In this document: piece by piece, positions 15,454-24,228 of the stretch | Layout: each line of letters begins with the position of its first letter | Position numbering within the stretch: the first letter of the stretch is position 1 | NCBI GenBank assembly: GCA_031460455.1 | Contig: JAVKTQ010000001.1 | Location: 372,001 to 436,000, forward strand | Reading direction: 5' to 3' | Origin: Sporomusaceae bacterium | Lineage (GTDB): Bacteria; Bacillota; Negativicutes; Sporomusales; UBA7701 | DNA: 64,000 bases | Program-made: the position numbers and the translations under genes | Notes under the pieces: model-generated | The model's database searches: none | The model's input: only the letters and a program-made list of their open reading frames with translations | Told to the model about the DNA's origin: nothing

Positions 15454-16833
15454 GTGCAGCCAACGACAACGAAACCTGTCGCCAAGAACATCATAATCTT
15501 CCTCGGCGTTATCGTGCTTTTCAGCGTCATCGGCACCGTGACGCTTAATGCCGCCTTCACCGTCACCAATGACGTCTATGGCGGCGTCCGGGTGGGTGAT
15601 ATAGATGTGGGCGGCCTGACACTGTCAGAGGCGGAAAAAAAGATCGCCGCCGCCTTCGATGACTGGACGAAGCACGCACCTATCACCCTTGTCTATCAAG
15701 ACAAGAGCTGGACGATAGCGGCCAGCGAAATCGACCTGTCCATCGATGCCGCGGCCTTGGCCAAAGAAGCCTACGCCGTTGGCCGGACAGGCATCATCTT
15801 CCAGCAGTTGCAAGAAAGATACCTTACCATCAATCGCGGGCATGTCATCCCGCTCGCCGTCGGTTACAGCGCCGACAAACTCCACGCCCGCGTGACCGCC
15901 ATCGCCGCCGCCATTGACCGCGAGCCGCGTAACGCCTCCCTCAAGGTGGTCGCCAACTTCAGCGTCACCCGCTCGGCTGACGCCATCGGGCTTAAAGTCG
16001 ATATCGCCAAAACACTTGCCGATATCTCCGCCGGCTTGAGCGCCAAAATACCATTCAAGCTGCCGCTGACCGTCGCCGAACTGAAGCCTTCCATCACAGC
16101 CCGCGATCTCGATGGCATCGACGGTGTCGTCGGTTCCTACACCACCCAGTTCAGCCTCGAAGACAAAAACCGCTCCGAAAACATCGTCATCGCCGCCAAG
16201 CACGTTAACGGCGTCATCGTGAGGCAGGGAGACACATTCTCCTTCAACACCAATGTCGGCCCCCGCCTCGCCCAAAACGGCTACAAAATCGCCCCCGTAT
16301 TCATCAACGGCAAGCTTGTTCCCGACTGGGGCGGGGGAGTGTGCCAGGTGAGCAGCACTCTTTACAACGCCGCGCTCTTGGCCGACATGAAGATTGAAGA
16401 ACGTACGCCGCATTTCAGACCGCCGGCCTATGTGCCGCTGGGTCAGGACGCCACCGTCGCCGACAACTACCTCGATTTCAAATTCCGCAACACCTCGGGC
16501 CACAACATCTATATCCTCAGCGACGTCGCCGGCGACCAGATCAACATCCACATCCTTGGCCGCCTACAGTCCAACCCGCCGGAAATCCACATCGTCGCCG
16601 CCGACAAAAAGGTCTGGGAGCCTAACACCGTTATCAAGCAAGACCCCAAGTTGGAGCTTGGCAAGGAAGTCGTCGAAGTGGAAGGGCAGAAGGGCTTCCA
16701 CATCAGCACCTATCGCGTCAAATACGCCTCCTCCGGTCGCGAGACCGGCCGCGAACTTCTGGCCACCGACGAATACCAGCCCGAGGACCGAGTGGTGCGG
16801 GTTGGCACAAAAACCCCGGCCCCGAAAAAATAG
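15454..16833 (+). CDS. VanW family protein with peptidoglycan-binding-like N-domain
   Basis: 459 aa from the GTG at 15454 (GGAAG eight bases upstream); TTG 15439 is an alternative. One N-terminal membrane anchor (NIIIFLGVIVLFSVIGTV) is followed by an extracytoplasmic segment with VGGLTLSEAE (residues ~60-190, PG-binding type 4) and a VanW domain with FSFNTNVGPR and WGGGVCQVSSTLYNAAL. A short G5-like stretch may end it. Likely acts at the cell wall; the biochemical activity of VanW is not established. A convergent-type terminator follows. Confidence 0.88.
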   Translation: MQPTTTKPVAKNIIIFLGVIVLFSVIGTVTLNAAFTVTNDVYGGVRVGDIDVGGLTLSEAEKKIAAAFDDWTKHAPITLVYQDKSWTIAASEIDLSIDAAALAKEAYAVGRTGIIFQQLQERYLTINRGHVIPLAVGYSADKLHARVTAIAAAIDREPRNASLKVVANFSVTRSADAIGLKVDIAKTLADISAGLSAKIPFKLPLTVAELKPSITARDLDGIDGVVGSYTTQFSLEDKNRSENIVIAAKHVNGVIVRQGDTFSFNTNVGPRLAQNGYKIAPVFINGKLVPDWGGGVCQVSSTLYNAALLADMKIEERTPHFRPPAYVPLGQDATVADNYLDFKFRNTSGHNIYILSDVAGDQINIHILGRLQSNPPEIHIVAADKKVWEPNTVIKQDPKLELGKEVVEVEGQKGFHISTYRVKYASSGRETGRELLATDEYQPEDRVVRVGTKTPAPKK

Positions 16834-16852
16834 GCCCTGCTTACCGGGCCAT

Positions 16853-16881
16853 AAAAACGGCGTTCAGCCGTTTTTATTTTT
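16853..16881. terminator. Terminator after vanW-like gene
   Basis: AAAAACGGC / GCCGTTTTT stem followed by ATTTTT. It can work in both directions. Confidence 0.82.
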
Positions 16882-16948
16882 CCGGCTGGAGGATGAACAG
16901 GCGGTAGCGCCGAACTATGGTAAGATAAGCCACAACGGGGGATTAAGC

Positions 16949-18070
16949 ATGTCCGATGCAATCAGTCTGGTAATCGGCCAACCGCTCCAGATCAAATCTC
17001 TGACCCCTAGGGCCACCCCACCTTTCACATCACGGATCGTCGCTGAGACTCCCCACACCATCACAATAAGCATCCCTTACGACCAGGGCCGGATAATCCT
17101 TCTGCCGGTCGGAAGCCGACTGGAACTAACCGTTACCCAGGGGTTACAAGACCACGTCTTCACCGGCGAAATCCTCTCCCGCGATCTGGAGGAAACCAAA
17201 ACCTACACCCTGATGCGCCCCCAGGCCATATCACGCGCCACCGCCGCCCGGACAGTAACGGAAGGCATGTCCCGGGTCATCGCCGTCACCAGCGGCAAAG
17301 GCGGTGTCGGCAAAACCACCTTCACCATCAATCTCGCCATCGCCCTTGCCGCGCAAAACAAAAGGGTTTTCATCATCGACGCCGACCTCGGCACCGCCAA
17401 TGTCGACGTGCTGCTGCGCCTGAGCGCCAAATACAACATCACCCACCTCCTGTCAGGCGACAAAAGCCTCCTCGACATCGCCGTCCCGGCGCCCGGCAAC
17501 ATTGCCGTCATCCCCGGCGGCTCCGGCCTGCAGGCCCTCACCCAAATGACCGAGACCCAATTCAGCCGTTTCATCGCCAGCTTCAACCAACTAGACGGCC
17601 TGGCCGACATAATCCTCCTCGACACCGGCGCAGGCATCTCCCGCGATGTCTCAAACTTTCTCCTCGCCGCTGACGAAACGGTAATCGTCACGACCCCCGA
17701 GCCCCACGCCATCACCGACGCTTACGCCATCATCAAAGTCACCCACAATCTCGCCTGCCAGACCAAGCAGATGCTGGTCGTCAACCGGGCGGAGAACCAG
17801 CAGGAAGCCGACATGGCCGCCAGCCGCCTGCTGGGAACGGTCGGCCGTTACCTGGGACGGGAGATAGAGTACATCGGCTACATCCAGGACGATCCGCTTG
17901 TCAGCCGCAGTCTCAAACAGCAGCAGCCCTTCCAGTTGGCCAGCCCCCAGTCCGTCCCGGCCCGCAACATCAGCGCCATCGCTGCCAGGCTGCTCAACAA
18001 ACCCGTCCCGGCGCCAGCCGGCATGACAGGGTTCATCAGTAAAATGTTCTCCCTCATGAGAGGCAAATAA
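16949..18070 (+). CDS. FlhG/MinD-like ATPase with N-terminal YcgR-like domain
   Basis: 373 aa, ATG at 16949 after GGGG. Residues ~1-95 resemble the N-terminal (PilZN) domain of the flagellar brake YcgR. From residue ~108 there is a ParA/MinD ATPase with the deviant Walker A SGKGGVGKTT, IDADLGTANVDVLL and DTGAGIS. FlhG/YlxH sets flagellar number, whereas MinD has a membrane helix; the C-terminal tail (GFISKMFSLMRGK) could be a short amphipathic anchor. No flagellar genes lie nearby. No PilZ c-di-GMP motif (RxxxR...DxSxxG) is visible in the N-domain. Confidence 0.82.
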   Translation: MSDAISLVIGQPLQIKSLTPRATPPFTSRIVAETPHTITISIPYDQGRIILLPVGSRLELTVTQGLQDHVFTGEILSRDLEETKTYTLMRPQAISRATAARTVTEGMSRVIAVTSGKGGVGKTTFTINLAIALAAQNKRVFIIDADLGTANVDVLLRLSAKYNITHLLSGDKSLLDIAVPAPGNIAVIPGGSGLQALTQMTETQFSRFIASFNQLDGLADIILLDTGAGISRDVSNFLLAADETVIVTTPEPHAITDAYAIIKVTHNLACQTKQMLVVNRAENQQEADMAASRLLGTVGRYLGREIEYIGYIQDDPLVSRSLKQQQPFQLASPQSVPARNISAIAARLLNKPVPAPAGMTGFISKMFSLMRGK

Positions 18071-18111
18071 GTTCTTTAAATTAACATAATATGTGCATCT
18101 GCCGATAAAAT

Positions 18112-18142
18112 AAAAAGAGGGCCACAGCCCTCTTTTTATTTT
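18112..18142. terminator. Bidirectional terminator between the FlhG-like gene and lexA
   Basis: AAAAAGAGGGC / GCCCTCTTTTT stem with T-rich tails on both strands, placed between convergent genes. Confidence 0.9.
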
Positions 18143-18145
18143 ACC

Positions 18146-18766
18146 TCAATGTATTTGACGGAAAACGCCGATAACTTTGCCGATAATCGCCACCTCGCGG
18201 GAGATGATCGGCTCCAGGTAATCGTTCTCCGGCTGCAGCCGAATATGGTCCTTCTCGCGGAAAAACCGTTTAACCGTAGCCTCATCCTCACCGACCATCA
18301 CGACGACAATCTCGCCGTTGCGGGCGGTATCCTGATCCCTCACCAGCACATAGTCGCCGTCGAGGATGCCGGCGTTGATCATACTGTCGCCCCGCACAAC
18401 CAGCATAAAAACATTGTCGCGCCCGACCAGTTCGGTGGGGAGGGGGTATGTCTCCTCGATATTCTCCACCGCCAGTATCGGCTGGCCGGCCGTTACCCGG
18501 CCAACTAGCGGAACATGCGTCAGTGCCTTCTGCCGCCAGGGGGTCTCCTCGAGAACGTCGATCGCCCGTGGCTTGGTCGGATCGCGGCGGATAAAACCAA
18601 GTTCCTCAAGCTTTGCCAGATGGCTATGGACGGTGGAACTGGAGCTCAGCCCGACCGCTTCGCCGATTTCCCGCACCGACGGCGGATAACCCTTGGCCCG
18701 CAACATATCTTTAATATAGGATAAAATCTGCTTTTGCCGAGAACTTAAAAAGCGTTCCTTGGTCAC
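18146..18766 (-). CDS. lexA: SOS repressor LexA
   Basis: 206 aa from the GTG at 18766, which has GGGAGAT upstream. The N-terminal winged helix has [14 protein letters not shown] and [15 protein letters not shown]. The Ala-Gly autocleavage site lies in GRVTAGQP. The peptidase S24 domain has RGDSM (catalytic Ser) and EATVKRF (catalytic Lys). It is divergent from a yneA-like gene, as in Bacillus, and the shared region holds three SOS boxes, so LexA should repress both genes including its own. Confidence 0.97.
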   Translation of the reverse strand: MTKERFLSSRQKQILSYIKDMLRAKGYPPSVREIGEAVGLSSSSTVHSHLAKLEELGFIRRDPTKPRAIDVLEETPWRQKALTHVPLVGRVTAGQPILAVENIEETYPLPTELVGRDNVFMLVVRGDSMINAGILDGDYVLVRDQDTARNGEIVVVMVGEDEATVKRFFREKDHIRLQPENDYLEPIISREVAIIGKVIGVFRQIH

Positions 18767-18810
18767 AAGCTCATCTCCCGTTACAGATTTACGTAACCTT
18801 GTTGATATCA

Positions 18811-18850
18811 ATTATAACAGCTATTGGTAAAAAACGCAAACATCTGTTCG
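18811..18850 (-). promoter_or_regulatory. lexA promoter with SOS box
   Basis: On the minus strand -35 TTGCGT (18834-18839) and -10 TATAAT (18811-18816) are 17 bases apart. The SOS box at 18837-18850 reads CGAACAGATGTTTG on the minus strand, a full match to CGAACRNRYGTTYG. It overlaps the -35, which fits autorepression. Confidence 0.85.
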
Positions 18851-18869
18851 AATTTTTTCCGCAAACCCC

Positions 18870-18917
18870 TTGACCGAACATATGTGCCGTGATATTATTA
18901 AGGCGAACATATATTCG
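18870..18917 (+). promoter_or_regulatory. yneA promoter with two SOS boxes
   Basis: -35 TTGACC (18870-18875), 17-base spacer, -10 TATTAT (18893-18898). One near-consensus box, CGAACATATGTGCC (18875-18888), fills the spacer; a second, CGAACATATATTCG (18904-18917), lies at the start of the transcript. Confidence 0.85.
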
Positions 18918-18930
18918 GGAGGGCGCCGCA

Positions 18931-19227
18931 ATGATGAAGCGTAAACTCAACTCTGAATCCCTCATCAAAATCGCCATGGTCGTCTTGTTCCTTTTCTACG
19001 CCTGGTCCGCCGGCTCCGGCGTCGACGCCAGCAGCCCATCCGGTGAAGGCAGATACCAGCTCGTGCAGGTAGCTGGCGGAGACACCGTCTGGTCGATAGC
19101 CGCCCGCGCCGCCGGCGACAAAGACGACATTCGCAATGTCGTCATGGCAATAAAGAAAGCCAACAACCTCGACAATAACGTCCGAATCCACCCCGGTCAA
19201 ATGCTAAAAGTGCCGGAAAAAAAATAA
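18931..19227 (+). CDS. yneA: YneA-like SOS cell-division suppressor (LysM protein)
   Basis: 98 aa, ATG at 18931 with GGGAGGG upstream. One N-terminal membrane segment (IKIAMVVLFLFYAWSAG) is followed by a single LysM domain (GGDTVWSIAARA ... NNVRIHPGQMLKVP). Size, layout, divergence from lexA and LexA boxes all match Bacillus YneA, which delays septum formation during the SOS response. The protein sequence itself is only generally similar, so the name rests largely on context. Confidence 0.88.
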   Translation: MMKRKLNSESLIKIAMVVLFLFYAWSAGSGVDASSPSGEGRYQLVQVAGGDTVWSIAARAAGDKDDIRNVVMAIKKANNLDNNVRIHPGQMLKVPEKK

Positions 19228-19243
19228 GCGACAGTCGGTTTGC

Positions 19244-19277
19244 AGCGTCCCCGTAAAGCGGTGGACGCTTTTGTTTT
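19244..19277 (+). terminator. Terminator after yneA
   Basis: AGCGTCC / GGACGCT stem with an inner CCG/CGG pairing, followed by TTTGTTTTTAT. Confidence 0.78.
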
Positions 19278-19456
19278 TATTGCTCAAATCGACAAAAATA
19301 CGTTATTTTGAAAATATTTTTACATTATTACACAAATATGTAAAATATGACAAAATCCGCAGCAGGAATCCGTCGTACCACCGCGAATAAACGGATTTTG
19401 GAAACGGCTCTGTTATCCAGAGTGCCCGTTTGAGAATTTTTCGTAGCGGTGATTTA

Positions 19457-20920
19457 ATGTTTCAGTCTTTCCCCTTGGCCCGGCGAGCATATCTACTCAT
19501 GGTGATCTTCGTCACTATCCCTTTCGCCATTCTTGCTTTCCAGCACGCCCATTACGCCAAGCAACATCTTCTCAATGAAAAAAAACAGGCCCTGCTCACG
19601 ATCGCCACCATCCTCGAGCAGCGCTTCCCGGGCTCCTTCGACACTCCTGATAACCATTCCGGGGTATTTTCCGCTGTCGAAAAGCGCCACATTCTGTACG
19701 ACAAATTGCAGCCGATCCTCAGGGAAGTCGCCATCGAGTGGCCAGGCTACGGCTTCGGTTATTATGATAAAGCTTTGCATGTCGTCGCTCTCATCCCGGA
19801 GGACCCCCGGCTCCTGGGAAAAACCGCATCAGATGAGGCGCTGCAAGTATATAGAAGCAAACACACCGAAACCGTTTACGTCAGCAACGGCTTAACCCAG
19901 GGCAACACCGACATCCTAAGCGTCAATTACCCGTTATACTATCGCGGCGAAATCATCGGCCATATTGGGGCGAACGTCAAGGGCAAAGACATTCAGGCCG
20001 CCTATTATACCGAATTTGGCAAAACGCTGGGCTTACTGGTGATCATCCTGTTGGTCATCCTCACCGGCGTATGGTGGCTGATCTGGAACAACAACTGCTC
20101 GCTCGCCATGCTGGCTGAACACATAAAACAGGGCGGGGAAGAAGAAGACTACTTTCGCGACTTCCCGCAAATAAAGCCGCTGCTCGACACCGTCGCTGAT
20201 CTCCGACAACGGCTTCGCAACGAATACGTGGCCCAGGTGCGGGTCACGACCGAAATAGCGCGCCTCGACCGCCTAAACCTCATCGGCGAGATGGCTACCG
20301 GCGTCGCCCACGAAATACGCAACCCCATGACGGTTATCAGGGGTTACATCCAGCGAATGATGCTGAAGGCCGATACAACCCAAACCGCACAATATGCTGT
20401 CATTATCGAGGAAATCGACCGCATGAACGAAACGCTGACCGCCTTCCTTACACTGGCCAAAAACAGGCGGGTAGAGATTGGGCTGCATAACATTAACGGC
20501 ATAATCGACAATCTCATGCCGCTAATCGAGGCGGATGCAAATAAAGCAGGGGTTCAAGTGGAATTTAGCCCCGCAGAACGCCCCCTCATGGTCTATGCCG
20601 ACGACAAAGAGATCCGCCAGTTGGTGCTAAATCTGGCCCGTAACGCCATCGAAGCCACACCGGCCAAGGGAATGCTGTCTGTAAGCACGACGCTGATCAA
20701 CAAAGCGGTCTGCCTGACCGTCGCCGATACCGGCGAAGGAATAGCTCCCTGGAACCTCGAAAAAATATTCGACCCGTTCTTCACAACCAAAGATACCGGC
20801 ACCGGACTGGGGCTGGCAATTTGCAAGAGTATCATCGACAGGCATCATGGACGTATCGATGTTCATTCCCGCCGCGGGGCAGGTACGGTCTTCACCGTCG
20901 AACTGCCGGTCGTCGCCTGA
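19457..20920 (+). CDS. Membrane sensor histidine kinase (orphan)
   Basis: 487 aa from ATG 19457; an upstream in-frame TTG at 19430 is possible, and neither has a strong ribosome site. TM1 is near residues 12-30, an extracellular sensor of ~165 residues has a Cache-like look ([16 protein letters not shown]), and TM2 is near 200-218. The kinase core has the H-box [15 protein letters not shown]-box [18 protein letters not shown] and TGLGLAIC. No response regulator is adjacent. Orphan kinases of this form in spore formers often feed Spo0A, but this is inference. Confidence 0.93.
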   Translation: MFQSFPLARRAYLLMVIFVTIPFAILAFQHAHYAKQHLLNEKKQALLTIATILEQRFPGSFDTPDNHSGVFSAVEKRHILYDKLQPILREVAIEWPGYGFGYYDKALHVVALIPEDPRLLGKTASDEALQVYRSKHTETVYVSNGLTQGNTDILSVNYPLYYRGEIIGHIGANVKGKDIQAAYYTEFGKTLGLLVIILLVILTGVWWLIWNNNCSLAMLAEHIKQGGEEEDYFRDFPQIKPLLDTVADLRQRLRNEYVAQVRVTTEIARLDRLNLIGEMATGVAHEIRNPMTVIRGYIQRMMLKADTTQTAQYAVIIEEIDRMNETLTAFLTLAKNRRVEIGLHNINGIIDNLMPLIEADANKAGVQVEFSPAERPLMVYADDKEIRQLVLNLARNAIEATPAKGMLSVSTTLINKAVCLTVADTGEGIAPWNLEKIFDPFFTTKDTGTGLGLAICKSIIDRHHGRIDVHSRRGAGTVFTVELPVVA

Positions 20921-21613
20921 GAAATAACCCGTCGTTTTCGCTCTGCGCGCCATATTACCGCAGACTTTCAATCGAGGCTTATTTTTTTGTCTATTTTAAC
21001 GTCCGATAATATCTATTATGTTAATTTAAGATGGCTGCGGGCAAATTTGTCGCCAAATTTTCCTCGAACAATAGCGCAACCGTCGGCAAGGGTACTGCAC
21101 GGCACTCCCCTCGCCAACGGCTGCTGTTACTTAGACATAATAGCTGTTATGCGACAGGCGTGGACGTTCCCTTACTGTATGATGCCACCGCTCCGCGCTG
21201 GCTGGCGCATGGATTGCAGAAGTCGCAAAATGCCTGGGTCCGAACGTACCGCCCCCTCATAAAAAACGGCTTAAAACGCCTCCTAGGAGGTCACTTTTCG
21301 GGCCAATAAGACACAACCCAAATTTGAAGTAGATTGCTGCCTCAAGTTTACCCTTTGTCTACCTTTTTGACCAGATATTGCATTACAGGGCCGTCGCCAA
21401 TCCATTGCAATACAAGGATAATGATATGACCAGACCCATGACATATATCTTGTATAATGTCGATTTACTCCGCGTAGCCCCTCCTTTAAATGAGACCTCT
21501 TTCCACCCCGGTAAGCCCCTCCCGCTCTTCCATGTTACGTTTTTCACAATATATCCCACTCATCTTCTATTGCACGTTCTCTCATGTATACAAGCATAGC
21601 TGGAGGAATTTAG
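20921..21613. other. About 690 bases with no convincing gene
   Basis: AT-richer than its surroundings. Short ORFs at 21031-21309 and 21378-21599 lack ribosome sites and family features. CCTCCTAGGAGG near 21280 is a 12-base palindrome of unknown meaning. No tRNA or known structured RNA was recognised. It may be decayed sequence. Confidence 0.5.
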
Positions 21614-21847
21614 CAGAGATTAGAAGAATATCTTTGTAAGAATTTTATAGGAGGTGCGGCTAATGAGGATATAGACATTTACCCGCCCAATTACTACTAC
21701 AGGGTCACCCGTCTATGCGACCATCTGAGAAGCCAAAGCTTGGATCAGCTGACAAAAGCCCGACATCTGAAGGAACTCGAATCAATTTTAAACGAGCGGA
21801 TGAACGTCATTAGAGCAGACAGGCTGCGCAGAAATGGTAACGCTTAG
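21614..21847 (+). pseudogene. Open frame of 77 codons without a usable start, followed by a terminator
   Basis: After an in-frame TAG at 21611 the frame runs open to 21847. It encodes a plausible acidic/basic helical sequence (NEDIDIYPPNYYYRVTRL, KARHLKELESILNERM) but has no ATG or GTG near its beginning. The frame upstream of the TAG starts with ATG TAT ACA AGC. The two GGAGG motifs (21602 and 21650) serve no in-frame start. A strong terminator lies 15 bases after the stop. It is either a gene broken by a nonsense mutation or frameshift, or a small gene starting at TTG 21740. Confidence 0.4.
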
Positions 21848-21862
21848 CAACATATAGACACC

Positions 21863-21896
21863 GGGGCATATCTGACGATATGCCCCTTTTGTTTTT
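21863..21896 (+). terminator. Strong terminator
   Basis: Nine-base perfect stem GGGGCATAT / ATATGCCCC, then TTTTGTTTTT. It implies a plus-strand transcript through the open frame before it. Confidence 0.88.
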
Positions 21897-21982
21897 CATC
21901 CGGCGCGTCTTCGCTCCCGCGAACTGCGTATTATTTCCTTTGTAGCCGCCCACAATAATAACGCAAATATGCGACGAAGGAT

Positions 21983-22180
21983 GTGGTTCGCTTGCCTATC
22001 AAATCCTCAGATAAGTCGAAGTCCACTAGCCACCTGTACGAATTCGCCGAAGAAGTCGCCGCTTTTGGCAGCCTTACCGACAAAATGAAGGCCGCCGAAG
22101 ACTGCACCGATGCCACCGCCGCCAAAAATGCCGCCGCCAGATGGAAACAGAGCCATGGACAAGCAGATCCCCTGGCTTAG
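21983..22180 (+). CDS. Small conserved-looking protein (65 aa)
   Basis: GTG 21983; TTG 21992 with GAAGGA upstream is an alternative. Soluble and Ala/Lys/Glu rich (SSDKSKSTSHLYEFAEEVAA, TDKMKAAEDC). No family recognised. Its end overlaps the start of the next small ORF, and both precede CotF-like coat genes, so a sporulation role is possible by context only. Confidence 0.5.
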   Translation: MVRLPIKSSDKSKSTSHLYEFAEEVAAFGSLTDKMKAAEDCTDATAAKNAAARWKQSHGQADPLA

Positions 22181-22289
22181 CGACCTCTACGACTCGGATC
22201 TGGCGACGGACGACGAGGTGGCGGCGGAGCCCGAAAACCAGCCCGACGACGAGGACGGCTTCTGGGACAATATGCTCTTTCCAATCTGA
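22155..22289 (+). CDS. Very small acidic protein (44 aa)
   Basis: ATG at 22155 inside the end of the previous gene. The sequence starts MDKQIPWLSDLYDSDLA and ends DGFWDNMLFPI, with about a third of residues Asp or Glu. No ribosome site stands out, but the overlap suggests translational coupling. Family unknown. Confidence 0.45.
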   Translation: MDKQIPWLSDLYDSDLATDDEVAAEPENQPDDEDGFWDNMLFPI

Positions 22290-22400
22290 CCGTTAAGTGC
22301 GTCGCCGTAGAGGCGACGCACTATTTTGCGCCTGCGCCATGCATAGCAAACCGCCCCGGCACGCATATTACAGATAACAATTTTTCGGAGGTGACCGTAA

Positions 22401-22631
22401 TTGCCCCAGCCCGCCAGCCTTGCCCCCAAGGAACGAGCCTACCTGCAGGACGCCCTCCAGATGGAGAATCTTTGCATCGCCAAATGCGGGGTCTACGCCG
22501 ACCAGTGCAACGATCAGGCCATTAAATCCCTCCTCTTCGACGTCGCCCGCAACAAGCGCCAGCACGCAAACAGGCTTAAACAGCTCCTGGGCCAGCAGTC
22601 AGGCCCCGCCGACGGCCGCCAATACCGGTAA
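22401..22631 (+). CDS. Small spore coat-like protein, four-helix type
   Basis: 76 aa, TTG at 22401 with an excellent GGAGGTGA six bases upstream. Helical, ERAYLQDALQMENLCIAKCG and NKRQHANRLKQLL resemble the CotF/ferritin-like spore coat proteins of clostridia, in a short version. It is followed 14 bases later by a full CotF-like gene, which supports the call. Confidence 0.68.
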   Translation: MPQPASLAPKERAYLQDALQMENLCIAKCGVYADQCNDQAIKSLLFDVARNKRQHANRLKQLLGQQSGPADGRQYR

Positions 22632-22645
22632 AAGAGGTGAATTAT

Positions 22646-23128
22646 ATGGCAAACCGCGCGCCCTACCAGCCCAACCGTAATCGTCTGTCCGACCGGGATA
22701 TGCTCCTGGATCTGCTTGCCACAGAGAAATACATGTCCCATCTTTACGACCACGCAATCATGGAAGCAACCGCCGACACCGTCCGCGATACCTTCGTCGC
22801 CCTCCAGCAGGACGAGCACGAAACAGCGCAGATGCTGTTCGACTTCATGCACCAGCACGGTTGGTACACCACCGGCGCCAACCGCCAGAAGGCCGGGCGC
22901 CGTCTGCAAAGCAGCCAGCCATTGTCCGGCGGCCGGTCGCAGAAAAACATGCAGAACAGTTCCCCTCAGCCGAAGACCGACAGTCGCTACGCGGTCACAA
23001 GCGGCTCCCGCCGCCTCGGCCAGAATCTCGGCGCAGGAATGAACCGCGGCCAGGGAAACAACCAGCCCGCCTGGAGCGGACATGCCAGACAGCGGTACGA
23101 TAAAAACCGCCCGGAAGGGGATTACTAA
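22646..23128 (+). CDS. CotF-like spore coat protein
   Basis: 160 aa, ATG at 22646 with GAGGTG upstream. The N-terminal 80 residues form the CotF helical domain (LSDRDMLLDLLATEKYMSHLYDHA, split here by helix boundaries). It ends in the HQHGWY motif seen in the family. The C-terminal half is disordered and Gln/Arg/Ser rich, typical of coat proteins. Expected in the spore coat and made in the mother cell. Confidence 0.85.
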   Translation: MANRAPYQPNRNRLSDRDMLLDLLATEKYMSHLYDHAIMEATADTVRDTFVALQQDEHETAQMLFDFMHQHGWYTTGANRQKAGRRLQSSQPLSGGRSQKNMQNSSPQPKTDSRYAVTSGSRRLGQNLGAGMNRGQGNNQPAWSGHARQRYDKNRPEGDY

Positions 23129-23131
23129 CGC

Positions 23132-23165
23132 AAAACCAGGACACACAGTCCTGGTTTTCATTTTA
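23132..23165. terminator. Bidirectional terminator between coat and protease genes
   Basis: Eleven-base perfect stem AAAACCAGGAC / GTCCTGGTTTT with T-rich flanks, between convergent genes. Confidence 0.88.
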
Positions 23166-24167
23166 AGGCAATGTTACGTCCAGCGCATCCATTACCCGCT
23201 CAATCGGCGTAAACATCGTCGCCTGCTCCGAGCCTGCGAACAGCAGTCCCACCGCGTGGTTATCCTCGCTCAGCACCAATGACCCGCTGTCGCCAGGCAT
23301 GCTCATCGGCCCGGCCAGTATTTGCCCGGCGAATACGCCGTACTCGCCGAAGCTCATATCCACCCTGAGTGTCACGTCGGTGGCGAGAACGATGCCGGTC
23401 GTCAAGCCTGAACTCCGGCCGCTCTTTTTCACCGCCATCCCCAGCGTCACCTCTCTGACACCGTTCACCTCGCCCACATCCAGCACATCGGCCGCCACCG
23501 CGTCGGCCGTCACCGGCGCGGCCACCGCGCAGTCGACCATATTAGGGGCCTCGTTATCGCGCCATACCTGCACCCGGTACTGCGGGCGGAAGGTGCCGAT
23601 GATCCTGTTGATCAGCGTCTCGAACGATCTCGCAATGCGGCATATCGGCGGAACGGCCTGGCCGTGGAGCGGCACGAAGCGTCGCAGATGACCGATGACG
23701 GAAGCATCCTTATCCCCGCCGTCGTACAGAGCTGGCTGCAGGATGGCATCGCCGACCGCCGACCGCCCGTCGGCGCCATTGGTCAGGTTGGCAAGCACAT
23801 GATTGTTGGAAAGGATCAGCGCCTCGCCTGTGCTGCGGTCACGAACCAGTGCGCCGAACGTCCCGGCCGAAACCTTATAATGGCCGATGCTCACCCCCGG
23901 CCTTGCCGGCCGGTGCACTCCCGTGCGCTCCGTGAGCAGGCGGATATCGCCAACCTCCATTACATCGCTGACCGCGCCGGCGATCCTCTTTGGCACCACC
24001 GCCGTCCGGGCGAGTTCGTTGCGAGGGTATTTCTTCCTCACCAGCACCACCGCAGCCTCCTGGCCTATGCTCTCCCCCCGCACCGTTTTAACCCCCCTGC
24101 CAACGCCGACGACATTATCAATCACAGCCAGCTCTCGATAAAGGGCCGGCCAGTCGATCCCCTTCAC
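23163..24167 (-). CDS. Trypsin-like serine protease family protein
   Basis: 334 aa from the GTG at 24167 (GGAGG seven bases upstream). LILSNNHVLA has the catalytic His, NMVDCAVAAP the likely Asp and MPGDSGSLVL the catalytic Ser, giving a complete triad. No signal peptide or membrane segment is seen, so it is probably cytoplasmic or packaged. The N-terminal ~80 residues (VVGVGRGVK, VVLVRKKYP) look like a regulatory propeptide-like domain. Similar proteins in spore formers are annotated only as hypothetical trypsin-like. Confidence 0.8.
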   Translation of the reverse strand: MKGIDWPALYRELAVIDNVVGVGRGVKTVRGESIGQEAAVVLVRKKYPRNELARTAVVPKRIAGAVSDVMEVGDIRLLTERTGVHRPARPGVSIGHYKVSAGTFGALVRDRSTGEALILSNNHVLANLTNGADGRSAVGDAILQPALYDGGDKDASVIGHLRRFVPLHGQAVPPICRIARSFETLINRIIGTFRPQYRVQVWRDNEAPNMVDCAVAAPVTADAVAADVLDVGEVNGVREVTLGMAVKKSGRSSGLTTGIVLATDVTLRVDMSFGEYGVFAGQILAGPMSMPGDSGSLVLSEDNHAVGLLFAGSEQATMFTPIERVMDALDVTLP

Positions 24168-24228
24168 CGCCCCACCTCCCCCGAACATCTAATTTATGAT
24201 ATGCGGGCACGGTAATGGCGGCAACTAG

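Noticed and set aside
21031-21309. ORF of 92 codons in the gene-poor region
   Set aside because: No ribosome site, no hydrophobic or domain pattern, composition unlike neighbouring genes.
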